A stretch of DNA of 28,093 nt from a virus. Below the pieces are notes generated by a model. That model saw nothing but the letters and a program-made list of their open reading frames with translations, did no database searches and was not told the DNA's origin. The DNA lies in the IMG/VR virus record IMGVR_UViG_3300007734_000541, positions 1 through 28,093 of that record, one strand, 5' to 3'. The first letter of the stretch is position 1. The number at the start of each line of letters is the position of its first letter. Of this stretch, positions 8,917 through 15,712 are shown one piece after another. Made by a program: the position numbers and the translations under genes.

Positions 8917-9944
8917 CAGGTCTTGATCATGTAATTGAGCGCCAGCGTCGGCTGCACGTTCAGGTGAGCGCCGCCGCCGCCCGTACTGGTCGAGGTGCCG
9001 TTATTCAGGAGGCCCGCAGCCAGATACGCGCCGCCGCCGCCGATGTCGCTACCGCTCACGATCTGCGCCGGTACGGAATGCGTGTGCGCCGGCATTTCCG
9101 CCGTGATGAGCGTGTGGGTCTGCGTGCCACCCGTGGCCCCCAGCGTGTTTCCGTCAGGAGACATCGTGGTTGATGTCAGACGGCTGGCTGCAGAGCCGCC
9201 CATCCCGTCCATACCTGCCGCCACCCTGCCGCGCAGATCGGGCAGGTTGAATGTCGAGGAGCCGTCGCCAGTACCATACGCGGTGCTGATGACACCGAAG
9301 AGCGTGGCGTAGGTAGACCGCGACACGGCCTGGCCGTAGCACAGCAGGTAGCCGCTGGGCGCTGACGACCCGGCGAACGGCAGCACCGCGCCGGTCGGCA
9401 TCAGGCCGGTGTTGCTAGTCAGCGTGACCGTGCCACTCTCGTCGGGGACCGTCAGCGTGCGCGTTGTGCCGGTCGTGACGCCAGAGACGCTGAATTTCAG
9501 TATCTTCGTGGCGTCCGTGTCGTCCTTGATGGACGTATTGCCAGCGCCAAGGTTGACCGTGGCAGCAGTGGCGGTGATCGTTCCGGTCGCCGTCAGGGTA
9601 CTGGAGACGGTGGTCGCGCCAGATATTGTCGTCGCGCCAGATATTGTCGTTGCGCCAGAAAGGGTGGCCGCGCCAGAGATTGTAGTCGTATTGGAGATCG
9701 TGGTCGCGCCAGAAAGGGTCGTAGCACCGGAGAGGGTGGAAGCGCCAGATGCCGCCAACGTACCGGCGACCGCCAGCGTTTTGCCCGCACCGACCTTCAG
9801 GCCGACCGACGTGCCTGTACCGTCCGACTTGAAGATGCCGTCGAGCGTATCGAGGCCGTCATTCAGGTGGCCGCCCCAGGCGTCTGTATCTGCGCCTACT
9901 TCGGGCTTCGTCAGGTTCAGATTCGCAGTATACGAATTGGGCAT
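8916..9944 (-). CDS. Tail fibre protein with phage tail-collar domain, 342 aa
   Basis: The N-terminus ([20 protein letters not shown], then [18 protein letters not shown]) is a common virion-attachment start of phage fibres. Residues about 60-118 are a tandem hexapeptide repeat of the form (T-[LI]-S-G-A-T), likely a triple-stranded beta shaft. A tail-collar domain follows near residues 180-240 ([20 protein letters not shown] ... [12 protein letters not shown]). The C-terminal ~80 residues are Gly/Thr/His-rich (EMPAHTHSV), the usual receptor-facing tip. It likely forms trimers and helps host recognition. The gene follows a structured leader instead of the usual overlap, so its expression may be set separately. 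Confidence 0.88.
   Translation of the reverse strand: MPNSYTANLNLTKPEVGADTDAWGGHLNDGLDTLDGIFKSDGTGTSVGLKVGAGKTLAVAGTLAASGASTLSGATTLSGATTISNTTTISGAATLSGATTISGATTISGATTVSSTLTATGTITATAATVNLGAGNTSIKDDTDATKILKFSVSGVTTGTTRTLTVPDESGTVTLTSNTGLMPTGAVLPFAGSSAPSGYLLCYGQAVSRSTYATLFGVISTAYGTGDGSSTFNLPDLRGRVAAGMDGMGGSAASRLTSTTMSPDGNTLGATGGTQTHTLITAEMPAHTHSVPAQIVSGSDIGGGGAYLAAGLLNNGTSTSTGGGGAHLNVQPTLALNYMIKT
9595..9765 (-). repeat. 18-nt tandem repeat array in the fibre shaft
   Basis: About nine imperfect copies of an 18-nt unit (core GCGCCAGATATTGTCGT on the plus strand) encode the hexapeptide repeats of the collar-domain fibre. Because the unit is a multiple of three, gain or loss of copies would change shaft length without breaking the frame. 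Confidence 0.8.
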
Positions 9945-9953
9945 TGTGACCTC

Positions 9954-10060
9954 GGCCCCGGTGGGCCTTCAATCGCTGGTGGGATTGCCGGGACGGGTCG
10001 CTCGAAAGCGGTATCCGTGTCCCCGAATGAGGCCCCGCAGGGCCGCCGCCAAAGAGGCGG
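9954..10060 (-). promoter_or_regulatory. Structured 5' leader of the fibre gene, four hairpins
   Basis: Read on the minus strand, the leader contains four inverted repeats. They are CCGCC-TCTTT-GGCGG (10060-10046), GGCCC-TGCG-GGGCC (10044-10031), a longer stem GGGA..CGG / CCG..TCCC capped by CGCT-TTCG-AGCG (10023-9990), and GGCCC-ACC-GGGGCC (9967-9954). The last one ends directly at the GAGG ribosome-binding site of the fibre gene (ATG at 9944). The second is followed by TCATT and could act as a weak terminator. The TTCG-capped stem resembles a stable RNA hairpin. Function is unproven; it could set fibre level relative to the neighbouring virion proteins. Confidence 0.45.
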
Positions 10061-10075
10061 AAAAGCTAGGCTACA

Positions 10076-10165
10076 CTACTTGACAAATGCTGGTTTTTCA
10101 AGGGCCAGGCCGCCTGCGTATTTACGCAGCTTCTGCAAGCGGTTCCGTCGAAAGCTGCGCGTCAC
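10076..10165 (-). CDS. Doubtful basic micro-ORF, 29 aa
   Basis: A GTG at 10165 opens a 29-residue frame (MTRSFRRNRLQKLRKYAGGL plus nine residues) that overlaps the end of the 22-aa frame in another phase. The composition is basic and protein-like, but the ribosome-binding site is poor (AGCAGG immediately before GTG). It is listed because the gap would otherwise be unexplained. Confidence 0.25.
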   Translation of the reverse strand: MTRSFRRNRLQKLRKYAGGLALEKPAFVK

Positions 10166-10190
10166 CCTGCTTCTTGATGTCTTCGATCAT
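10122..10190 (-). CDS. Micro-ORF or detached tail of the 61-aa protein, 22 aa
   Basis: An ATG at 10190 with a strong GGAGG site 8 nt upstream encodes MIEDIKKQGDAQLSTEPLAE plus AA. It is in the same frame as the 61-aa gene upstream. The 18 codons between that gene's TAA and this ATG also read like protein (REDTPRLSQRKIKPEVKD). The stretch may therefore be a separately initiated peptide, or the former C-terminus of the 61-aa protein cut off by a nonsense change. The two cannot be told apart from this sequence alone. Confidence 0.35.
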   Translation of the reverse strand: MIEDIKKQGDAQLSTEPLAEAA

Positions 10191-10244
10191 GTCTTTGACC
10201 TCCGGTTTTATTTTACGCTGCGACAGGCGCGGCGTGTCCTCGCG

Positions 10245-10430
10245 TTAGGTCGGCGTCGATGCCGGCAGATTCTCGACCGGCACTTCCGACGCAATCGTCT
10301 CGCTGGTATTCGGCTGCTGCGCGTTGGCCTGCTGCGCGATCTGCTCCAGCACGACGACGGTCTGCTGTTGCAGGGCCTGTAGCGCGTGGCAGATGACGTT
10401 AATCGCCGGGACGGATAAATCGAGTTTCAT
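10245..10430 (-). CDS. Small helical protein, 61 aa
   Basis: The 61-residue product (MKLDLSVPAINVICHALQAL ...) has an N-terminal amphipathic Gln-rich helix and an acidic, Pro/Ser/Thr-rich C-terminus. Its ATG overlaps the last base of the 115-aa gene, so translation is coupled. It has no recognised family. Position among fibre genes suggests a fibre accessory or chaperone. The reading frame continues in phase past its TAA for another 40 codons, as noted for the 22-aa frame. Confidence 0.6.
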   Translation of the reverse strand: MKLDLSVPAINVICHALQALQQQTVVVLEQIAQQANAQQPNTSETIASEVPVENLPASTPT

Positions 10431-10777
10431 TAAACGGCTCCACTATCGACGGGCACCCACGGCAACGGCAGAACCTGCGTCGTCGGGTTTCTCTGCGCCT
10501 CAATGCTCTGGTCAAGCTGCGCTTGATACTCAGCCGTCTGCTCCGGTGTCCACGCATCGAGAACCCAGCCCGCGATCTGCTCCTGCGTCAGGTCGGCGTA
10601 GGGCGTGAACGGCGCACCCTGCACGTAGGCGATATCGGTCGTGATGAAACAGGACGCCGTGTATTCGCCGTCAGCGCCAACGTAGCTGGCGATCACGCGA
10701 TAGACGACATCGACCTCGCCCTCGGCTGTCGGGTAGTTGACGAGGGTGGTCGGTGTGAGTGTGTAGGCGGTGGGCAT
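10430..10777 (-). CDS. Fibre-associated protein, possible assembly factor, 115 aa
   Basis: The product (MPTAYTLTPTTLVNYPTAEG ...) has a beta-rich first half, then a helical half with LTQEQIAGWVLDAWTPEQ and ending in Val/Pro-rich residues. This resembles small proteins that accompany phage fibres and in some cases help fibre assembly; I do not recognise a named family with certainty. The start has an AGAGGAT site. It lies between the 343-aa fibre and the 61-aa gene and overlaps the latter by one base. Confidence 0.6.
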   Translation of the reverse strand: MPTAYTLTPTTLVNYPTAEGEVDVVYRVIASYVGADGEYTASCFITTDIAYVQGAPFTPYADLTQEQIAGWVLDAWTPEQTAEYQAQLDQSIEAQRNPTTQVLPLPWVPVDSGAV

Positions 10778-10787
10778 TTATGATCCT

Positions 10788-11819
10788 CTAGTCATTCGTT
10801 GTCTTGGCGGCGAGGTAGTAAGTCGTGCCGCCGATCACTATTGTCACGGTGCGATTGGGTGACGTTGGGCTTACAGAATTGACGGTGTTGCCGACAGAGA
10901 TCGCACCGCTTTGGGAAACACTAAACACGGTCCCGGCGCTGTTAACTCCGTCAATGATATTGCCGGTAGAACTCGCGTTAGTTTGTTTAACTGTGAGCGC
11001 CGAGAGTGCATCTGCCACGTTGCGTGAAATGCGCGTTCCACCCGCGAGCATCTCAATGAGAGAATTAGAGGCGGTGCCGGTGTTCCCAAGAGCAAGCGCA
11101 GAAATGGTGGAATTAACTTGAAAGTTGCTGCTGAATAATGCCGTGCCAGTCACGTTCAGCGCATAGGTACCGATGGTCGCGCCGCCGAGGGCGAGGGTTG
11201 CCGCCTGAAGTCCGCCAGCGACCGAACCCGCCGCGCCAGTGCCTACGCCGATGATGCCTGCGGAGATGCGGGAGATTGCGGTATCGGGTGTCGTGCTGGG
11301 ATTTGAAGTAGGCGAGAAACCAATGCGTCCAGCGGCCTTAGTACTAATATCGCCTGCGGCCTGCTGATCGAGCGCGAACCCTACGCCCACGATGCCGCCG
11401 GCAGCCACAGTGATGGAAGTAGCTGCCCCCATCGACAGCGAGCCGCCGAGAGCCGTCGTCCCCGTCACCGCCAGCGCATCGGAGCCGATGGTCGCGCCGC
11501 CGAGGGCGAGGGTGCCGCCTTCCATGATGGCGCGGGTCGTGTTGTCGCTACGGAAGAATTTAACTGTGTTGGCCGTCCGCAAGTCGATGATCGGACCTGA
11601 AGACTGTGAAAATCTGCCGTCTACGCTGTTGACTGAGCTAGTAGCATTTACGGCTCCACCAATCGTAGCTGTTCCGCTGATATTGGCCGTTCCCGTCACC
11701 GCCAGCGCATTGGAGCCAATGGTCGCGCCGCCGAGGGCGAGAGACGGAGCTGCCTGCGCGCCCGTGAACGTGTTCGCGCCGAGCGATGCGCCGTAGGCAT
11801 CGACTTTACGAATGGTCAT
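10788..11819 (-). CDS. Repeat-containing tail fibre protein, 343 aa
   Basis: The protein is almost free of charged residues and rich in Gly, Ala, Thr and Ser, as in beta-fibrous phage fibres. The phrase LALGGATIGSxALAVTGT occurs three times (near residues 27-43, 103-119 and 206-222). It starts MTIRKVDAYGASLGANTFTG, an attachment-type N-terminus, and ends with NRTVTIVIGGTTYYLAAKTT, a common C-terminal ending of fibre proteins. It probably forms part of a host-binding fibre. Only one base separates it from the stop of the 129-aa gene upstream. The receptor cannot be guessed. Confidence 0.72.
   Translation of the reverse strand: MTIRKVDAYGASLGANTFTGAQAAPSLALGGATIGSNALAVTGTANISGTATIGGAVNATSSVNSVDGRFSQSSGPIIDLRTANTVKFFRSDNTTRAIMEGGTLALGGATIGSDALAVTGTTALGGSLSMGAATSITVAAGGIVGVGFALDQQAAGDISTKAAGRIGFSPTSNPSTTPDTAISRISAGIIGVGTGAAGSVAGGLQAATLALGGATIGTYALNVTGTALFSSNFQVNSTISALALGNTGTASNSLIEMLAGGTRISRNVADALSALTVKQTNASSTGNIIDGVNSAGTVFSVSQSGAISVGNTVNSVSPTSPNRTVTIVIGGTTYYLAAKTTND
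11148..11742 (-). repeat. Three dispersed ~50-nt repeats inside the fibre gene
   Basis: Near-identical blocks lie at about 11696-11742, 11462-11512 and 11150-11200 and share the plus-strand core GGTCGCGCCGCCGAGGGCGA. They encode the LALGGATIGS-type motif. Such internal homology could allow deletion or shuffling of fibre segments. Confidence 0.75.
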
Positions 11820-11820
11820 G

Positions 11821-12210
11821 CTAGGCCCCCGTGTAAACGGTGAGCACCTGCGTGTTGGTGCCGATCTGCGTCATGGCGGACTGAGCCGCTTTGCCGGTGA
11901 TCTCGATAGTCGCGCCAGGTCCAATTGGAATTCCTGCGGTCAAAGAACAGGTGCCGCCTGTGGGGTCGATGGCCGCGACGGCGTTTGCGGCGGGGTTGCT
12001 TACCATCACCGACAAACGTGCAGCCGATGCACCCACCAGGACGCCAGACGCGCCGGTCATCGTCACGGCGGCTTTGGTGAGCGTTGCGCCATCTTCGCCG
12101 CGCGACGTAATGAGTAGGCCCTGGCTGTCAACCCGCAGCCAATTAGACTGATTGTCGGCAAGGGTGGGTGGGGTGGCGTTGTAGATGCCGCCGATAGTAG
12201 TCTGGTGCAT
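11821..12210 (-). CDS. Fibre-region structural protein, 129 aa
   Basis: The sequence begins MHQTTIGGIYNATPPTLADN and then QSNWLRVDSQGLLI, a pattern seen in phage proteins linked to tail decoration. The remainder is beta-rich with GPGATIEITGKAAQSAMTQI. A clear GGAGGT site precedes the ATG, just downstream of a terminator, so this gene may begin a new transcript or depend on read-through. It is probably a virion protein next to the fibres; function is unassigned. Confidence 0.62.
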   Translation of the reverse strand: MHQTTIGGIYNATPPTLADNQSNWLRVDSQGLLITSRGEDGATLTKAAVTMTGASGVLVGASAARLSVMVSNPAANAVAAIDPTGGTCSLTAGIPIGPGATIEITGKAAQSAMTQIGTNTQVLTVYTGA

Positions 12211-12222
12211 AACTTACCTCCG

Positions 12223-12246
12223 ATTAAAAGCCGCGCCGACGCGCGG
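12223..12246 (-). terminator. Intrinsic terminator after the holin gene
   Basis: On the minus strand a 6-bp GC stem CCGCGC-GTCG-GCGCGG is followed by CTTTTAAT. It stands between the holin-like gene (stop at 12292) and the 129-aa gene, in an 81-nt gap, and is the clearest stem-plus-T-run in the late operon. Confidence 0.65.
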
Positions 12247-12291
12247 TAAGTTGAATTGAAGACCGCATGGCGCGAGGAAGGACTAGGCGTG

Positions 12292-12612
12292 TCATGTTGG
12301 CGATACTCCGTTATCGGCCTTGTCGAGCGCCGCAGCGACGACGGTGGCGGGGGCTGTGGTGGTGTCGACTTTCACGGTGACACCCGGCATTGCACCGGCA
12401 GAAAGGGCGATGTTGGCAGGCGAGCGCGTGACGATGCCCCAAATCACGGTGCCGACAATGGCAATGATCGGTGCCGCCTGCGCGACGAGGTTGGTGATCT
12501 GGCCCATCTGTTCGTTGGTGAGTTTGCCGCTCGACACCAGCCACGTCAGGCCGATAGTGGTGACGGTGCGCAACATGGACTTCCACTGGTCCTGACTAAG
12601 CCCGAGGAACAT
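12292..12612 (-). CDS. Holin-like membrane protein, 106 aa
   Basis: The first 70 residues hold a hydrophilic segment (MFLGLSQDQWKSMLRTVTTI), a possible membrane segment around GLTWLVSSG, and a clear one at AAPIIAIVGTVIWGIV. A hydrophilic, Ala/Thr/Val-rich tail follows. Layout and wording match small phage holins of the Pam3 gp28 type found in alphaproteobacterial phages. It would form the membrane lesion that times lysis. A strong AGGAGG site precedes the ATG. The next upstream gene encodes a secreted coiled-coil protein, consistent with a small lysis pair. No endolysin gene is seen nearby. Confidence 0.68.
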   Translation of the reverse strand: MFLGLSQDQWKSMLRTVTTIGLTWLVSSGKLTNEQMGQITNLVAQAAPIIAIVGTVIWGIVTRSPANIALSAGAMPGVTVKVDTTTAPATVVAAALDKADNGVSPT

Positions 12613-12645
12613 GATTGCCTCCTAAAGACATACGAGTAAACACGC

Positions 12646-12873
12646 TTACGGCTTGGCGGGCGGTGTCTTGGCCTTCGCCAACTCGGCCTGTGCGGCCTGT
12701 AGCTGCTTGTTCAGCTTCTGGACTTCGGCCGCGAGCTTGATGACTTGCCCGGTGCGCTCGTTCAGCAACTGCATCGCAACGTCCAGTTCCTCGTTGGGTG
12801 CCTGCTGCGCTAACGCGGGGGCCGCAGCGAGCATCACCGCGAGAAATACGGCAACGATTTTGAGCTTCGTCAC
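12646..12873 (-). CDS. Secreted or periplasmic coiled-coil protein, 75 aa
   Basis: The frame extends upstream into the tailspike gene, but the best start is the GTG at 12873, preceded by GGAGG at 5-nt spacing, 1 nt after the tailspike stop. From there it reads as a signal peptide (MTKLKIVAVFLAVMLAAAPALA, probable cleavage before QQ). A 50-residue heptad helix (VIKLAAEVQKLNKQLQAAQA) and a Pro/Lys tail follow. A spanin-like or other lysis role is plausible because the holin-like gene follows, but there is no lipobox or transmembrane anchor of a classical Rz/Rz1 pair. Confidence 0.62.
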   Translation of the reverse strand: MTKLKIVAVFLAVMLAAAPALAQQAPNEELDVAMQLLNERTGQVIKLAAEVQKLNKQLQAAQAELAKAKTPPAKP

Positions 12874-12874
12874 A

Positions 12875-14992
12875 TCAACCTCCGACCCAAGCCGTGCCAT
12901 TGTAGAATACCGGACAGGTAACAGCGCCGCCGCCAGTGAGCGCCACCCCGACACCAGCGCACGTCGTCAACTGGTTTGTGACGTATGCGCGTGCGCCAGT
13001 GCCGGGAGCCGCCGGAAGAGCAGCCACGGTGTAGCCGCCGGTCGTGATCGTTCCCGTAAACGTAGGTGATGTTGCAAACACCAGCGCACCAGATCCGGTC
13101 TTGTCAGTGACGGCGGCGGCCAGATTGGCGCTCGATGGCGTTGCTAGAAAGGTTGCAACACCAGTTCCAAGGCCGGTGATCCCCCCAACCGGAACAGCCG
13201 CTGCGGTAACGGATGTGTTGCAGCCAAATCCAGTATTAGTTGTCCATGTCAGCGCGCTTGCTGTCGTTGAGCAGCTTGAAATTGCAAGAGCCGTAGGAGT
13301 TGCTGTACTGGCCGTCGCGTTGCCCATGACGGAGTTGGTGGCGAGAGATTGCTGCGCCTCTATCAACGTCCATTGAGCAGCGGCGGCCCAATAGAAGAGT
13401 TCCACGCTCTTCGTCGCCCCAAGCGTGGCGATAGTCCCCGAGATTGTATCCCCCACGCGGCCTACGTTGAGCGTTAGAGCCGTGATGTTGTAGGTGGACT
13501 GAATTACTGCGCGCTGGCCGTCGCCGGGATTGGGCGGCAACGTGATGATGAGCGTGGCGAGCGTGCCAGCCGGGACCAACTTCAGGATGCCCGTCGTCTC
13601 GGCCATCGTCACCGTCTGGCCGGTCGTGGGAGACGCAAGCTGATAGTTATGCTCCAGCTCGCTACGGAACACACCGACATTATTTGCGCCACCAACAAAA
13701 AACGGCGTGGCGGCGTTGATATTCGGGCCGATGAAGCGGTTGTTGCTGCCCGCCGTAGCCCTGACGGCGTAAGTCCCGTATGCCCACTGCCCACCGATGA
13801 AGGTATTTGCCGTAGCGCCAGCCGAGTCAATATCGACGCAGTACCCGACTACTTCGCAGTCAGGCGCAGAAAAGACATTGCCGTAGTTGAAGCTATTGGT
13901 GATATGAATGGCGGTGACAGTGCTGCCCACCGTTCCGCCGACAGACACATCGAAGTTGCCGAAGGCGACCTGTCGAAGCTGAAGCACCTTGCCCGCCGCC
14001 GCCGCTGTAGCGCCGACTCCGCCGTTTATAGCGAAGTTCGGGTTGTAGACCGCGTTAAGCTGCACAGCGACGGCATTCGCGTGGTCGCTTTGGTTGTAGA
14101 CCCAGATCGACAGCTTCATGCGGTTCTGCTGGTCGCTATAGTCGGTATAGCCCAGACGAAGAACCGGGCTGGCGATGTCCGCGCGAAATGCCATTCCACG
14201 CATGGTAACGTAGGCACCAATCGCGGGCGTGATGATGCTGCCGCCAGAAGTAACAACGCTAAATGGATAAGTCCCCCCTGTCGTCATAGTCGAGACGAAC
14301 TGGGAGCTTTGCTCGCCGTCACCGTACAGGGTGAACCCCGTGTACTGGCGCAAAACGTAATCGAAAACGACCGCGCTGGTCGTCTTGTAGGTTCCGGCCG
14401 GTGCGTAGCCTGAACTTCCGGTTGCCATCACGCGGGCAAACCACGCATTGACGGCAGACGTGTCGTCGGCAGAGTTATCACCAACAGCGCCGCAGCCCCG
14501 CAGATTGATAATGCCGTATTCGAGTCGGAAATATCGACCAGCGGTCCCAGAAGGCGGATTAACGACGTTGCAGACATTTACCGCCGTTGAACTCCCGGCT
14601 ACCCAATAGAACTGGCCGCCGCCGCCATCACCAGCTGTCGTGTATCCCTGAACCGTAACGGCAGCAGGTCGCGTCGTAAGTGCTGTAAGCGCGGCAATAT
14701 TGGAAACCGATATGGCTACACTGGTGCCAACTGCATAAGGCGTTGCCGCTCGCGTGTAGCAGACAGTCGTGCCAGCGGTCGGCTGCACCTGAAAGATATC
14801 GTCCGCCGCCGAGCAGGCCCCAGCAGACAGGTTGAAGATGCCGGGGTTGGCGTCAACGACCTGCACCACCGTGGGGCGGCTTGTCGTCATCGCCTTGAGC
14901 GCGGAAATCGACGGGACCGTGTAATACTGCGTCTGCGTCTGCGCGAAGGCCGGTGAGGCGAGAAACAGAAGAGCGAACAGGAGCTTTTTCAT
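12875..14992 (-). CDS. Tailspike-like beta-helix protein with a Sec signal peptide, 705 aa
   Basis: The ATG at 14992 makes an ATGA overlap with the previous stop and gives MKKLLFALLFLASPAFA, a typical signal peptide, then QTQTQ. Residues 24-60 and 96-130 look like two related small modules. Residues 162-190 carry the pectate-lyase-superfamily motif (INLRGCGAVGDNSADDTSAV), followed by ~250 residues of parallel beta-helix type. The C-terminal 150 residues are a fibre-type Ala/Thr/Gly region (SANLAAAVTDKTGSGALVFA; AALPAAPGTGARAYVTNQL). It probably recognises or cleaves a surface glycan, but no active site can be named. An in-frame start 16 residues further upstream (TTG/ATG region) is less convincing. 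A signal peptide on a tailspike is odd. Confidence 0.78.
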   Translation of the reverse strand: MKKLLFALLFLASPAFAQTQTQYYTVPSISALKAMTTSRPTVVQVVDANPGIFNLSAGACSAADDIFQVQPTAGTTVCYTRAATPYAVGTSVAISVSNIAALTALTTRPAAVTVQGYTTAGDGGGGQFYWVAGSSTAVNVCNVVNPPSGTAGRYFRLEYGIINLRGCGAVGDNSADDTSAVNAWFARVMATGSSGYAPAGTYKTTSAVVFDYVLRQYTGFTLYGDGEQSSQFVSTMTTGGTYPFSVVTSGGSIITPAIGAYVTMRGMAFRADIASPVLRLGYTDYSDQQNRMKLSIWVYNQSDHANAVAVQLNAVYNPNFAINGGVGATAAAAGKVLQLRQVAFGNFDVSVGGTVGSTVTAIHITNSFNYGNVFSAPDCEVVGYCVDIDSAGATANTFIGGQWAYGTYAVRATAGSNNRFIGPNINAATPFFVGGANNVGVFRSELEHNYQLASPTTGQTVTMAETTGILKLVPAGTLATLIITLPPNPGDGQRAVIQSTYNITALTLNVGRVGDTISGTIATLGATKSVELFYWAAAAQWTLIEAQQSLATNSVMGNATASTATPTALAISSCSTTASALTWTTNTGFGCNTSVTAAAVPVGGITGLGTGVATFLATPSSANLAAAVTDKTGSGALVFATSPTFTGTITTGGYTVAALPAAPGTGARAYVTNQLTTCAGVGVALTGGGAVTCPVFYNGTAWVGG

Positions 14993-15513
14993 GCTGGTGT
15001 CCATGATCCCATAGAGGACTGTACGATCCACTCGGTGGCCGAGCGGCACTTGACGAACAAATACGATCCGACCTCATTAGATGTGATGGTCCCGCCTGCG
15101 GTCGTGGCCAGCGCACCAAGGTAGATCGTGACGCCACCGGGCGCGTCAATCACCACGTTTTGCGCTTCCATGACAGCAAATCCGTAGGCCAGTCCCGCAG
15201 TCGAGGCGGGCAATGTGAACGTGACGCTTCCTGCTGTGCCGTTGTTGTCGAAATCCTTGTAACTGTCGGCAGCCAAAACGGCGTAGCTGGCGGTCTTGGA
15301 TGTGACGACACCGAAGCCCGTGACGCCCGTGCCGCCATGCGCCACCGGCAGCGTGCCGGTAATATTGGCCGCAGGCATGGCTGTCTGGGCGAGCGTCGTG
15401 ATCTGAGCAGTGGTCGCCTTAACCGTTGCGCCGCCCTGGACGATTGGCAGCGCCTCCGTGCCATCAAGCGCAGCAGCCGACGTAAGCTCCGTAATCTTGA
15501 TGCCGTGGCTCAT
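14989..15513 (-). CDS. Fibre-type structural protein, 174 aa
   Basis: The protein begins MSHGIKITELTSAAALDGTE and then ALPIVQGGATVKATTAQI, a phrase recurrent in phage fibre and baseplate-associated proteins. LPVAHGGTGVTGF follows, another fibre hallmark, and a beta-rich C-terminal domain ends SSMGSWTPA. It may be the virion-attachment part working with the tailspike, with which it overlaps by 4 nt. Which virion part it joins is not visible. Confidence 0.65.
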   Translation of the reverse strand: MSHGIKITELTSAAALDGTEALPIVQGGATVKATTAQITTLAQTAMPAANITGTLPVAHGGTGVTGFGVVTSKTASYAVLAADSYKDFDNNGTAGSVTFTLPASTAGLAYGFAVMEAQNVVIDAPGGVTIYLGALATTAGGTITSNEVGSYLFVKCRSATEWIVQSSMGSWTPA

Positions 15514-15523
15514 CTGCCGCTTC

Positions 15524-15712
15524 CTAGCTCGCGGTCCACGTCGCCGCGCTATTACTCTGCGACGACCATGCCGTGACCGTGAAATCCACGATCAAAGCCA
15601 AATCGTCTTCAGTGTGCAGCACAAGGTCGCTTTCCGTCGTTAAAGAGAACGCCGTGGGTGGTAGCGAGTCCCAGCCGCCTGTCGAAGTAAGAGATGTCCA
15701 CGTCGTTGGCAT
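15524..15712 (-). CDS. Small tail-region protein, 62 aa
   Basis: This Ser/Thr/Trp-rich, acidic 62-residue protein (MPTTWTSLTSTGGWDSLPPT ...) starts at an ATG that overlaps the stop of the adaptor gene by one base and ends 10 nt before the 174-aa gene. I recognise no family. Beta-rich composition suggests a small virion or fibre-joint protein. Confidence 0.58.
   Translation of the reverse strand: MPTTWTSLTSTGGWDSLPPTAFSLTTESDLVLHTEDDLALIVDFTVTAWSSQSNSAATWTAS

Noticed and set aside
9990-10023. A tRNA or tRNA-like gene in the fibre leader
   Set aside because: A stable TTCG-capped stem is present, but no acceptor stem, anticodon arm or T-loop consensus could be fitted.
9867-10382. A 171-codon plus-strand frame across the fibre leader
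   Set aside because: Its translation is Arg-rich and motif-free, it runs against all neighbouring genes and covers hairpins and the 61-aa gene.
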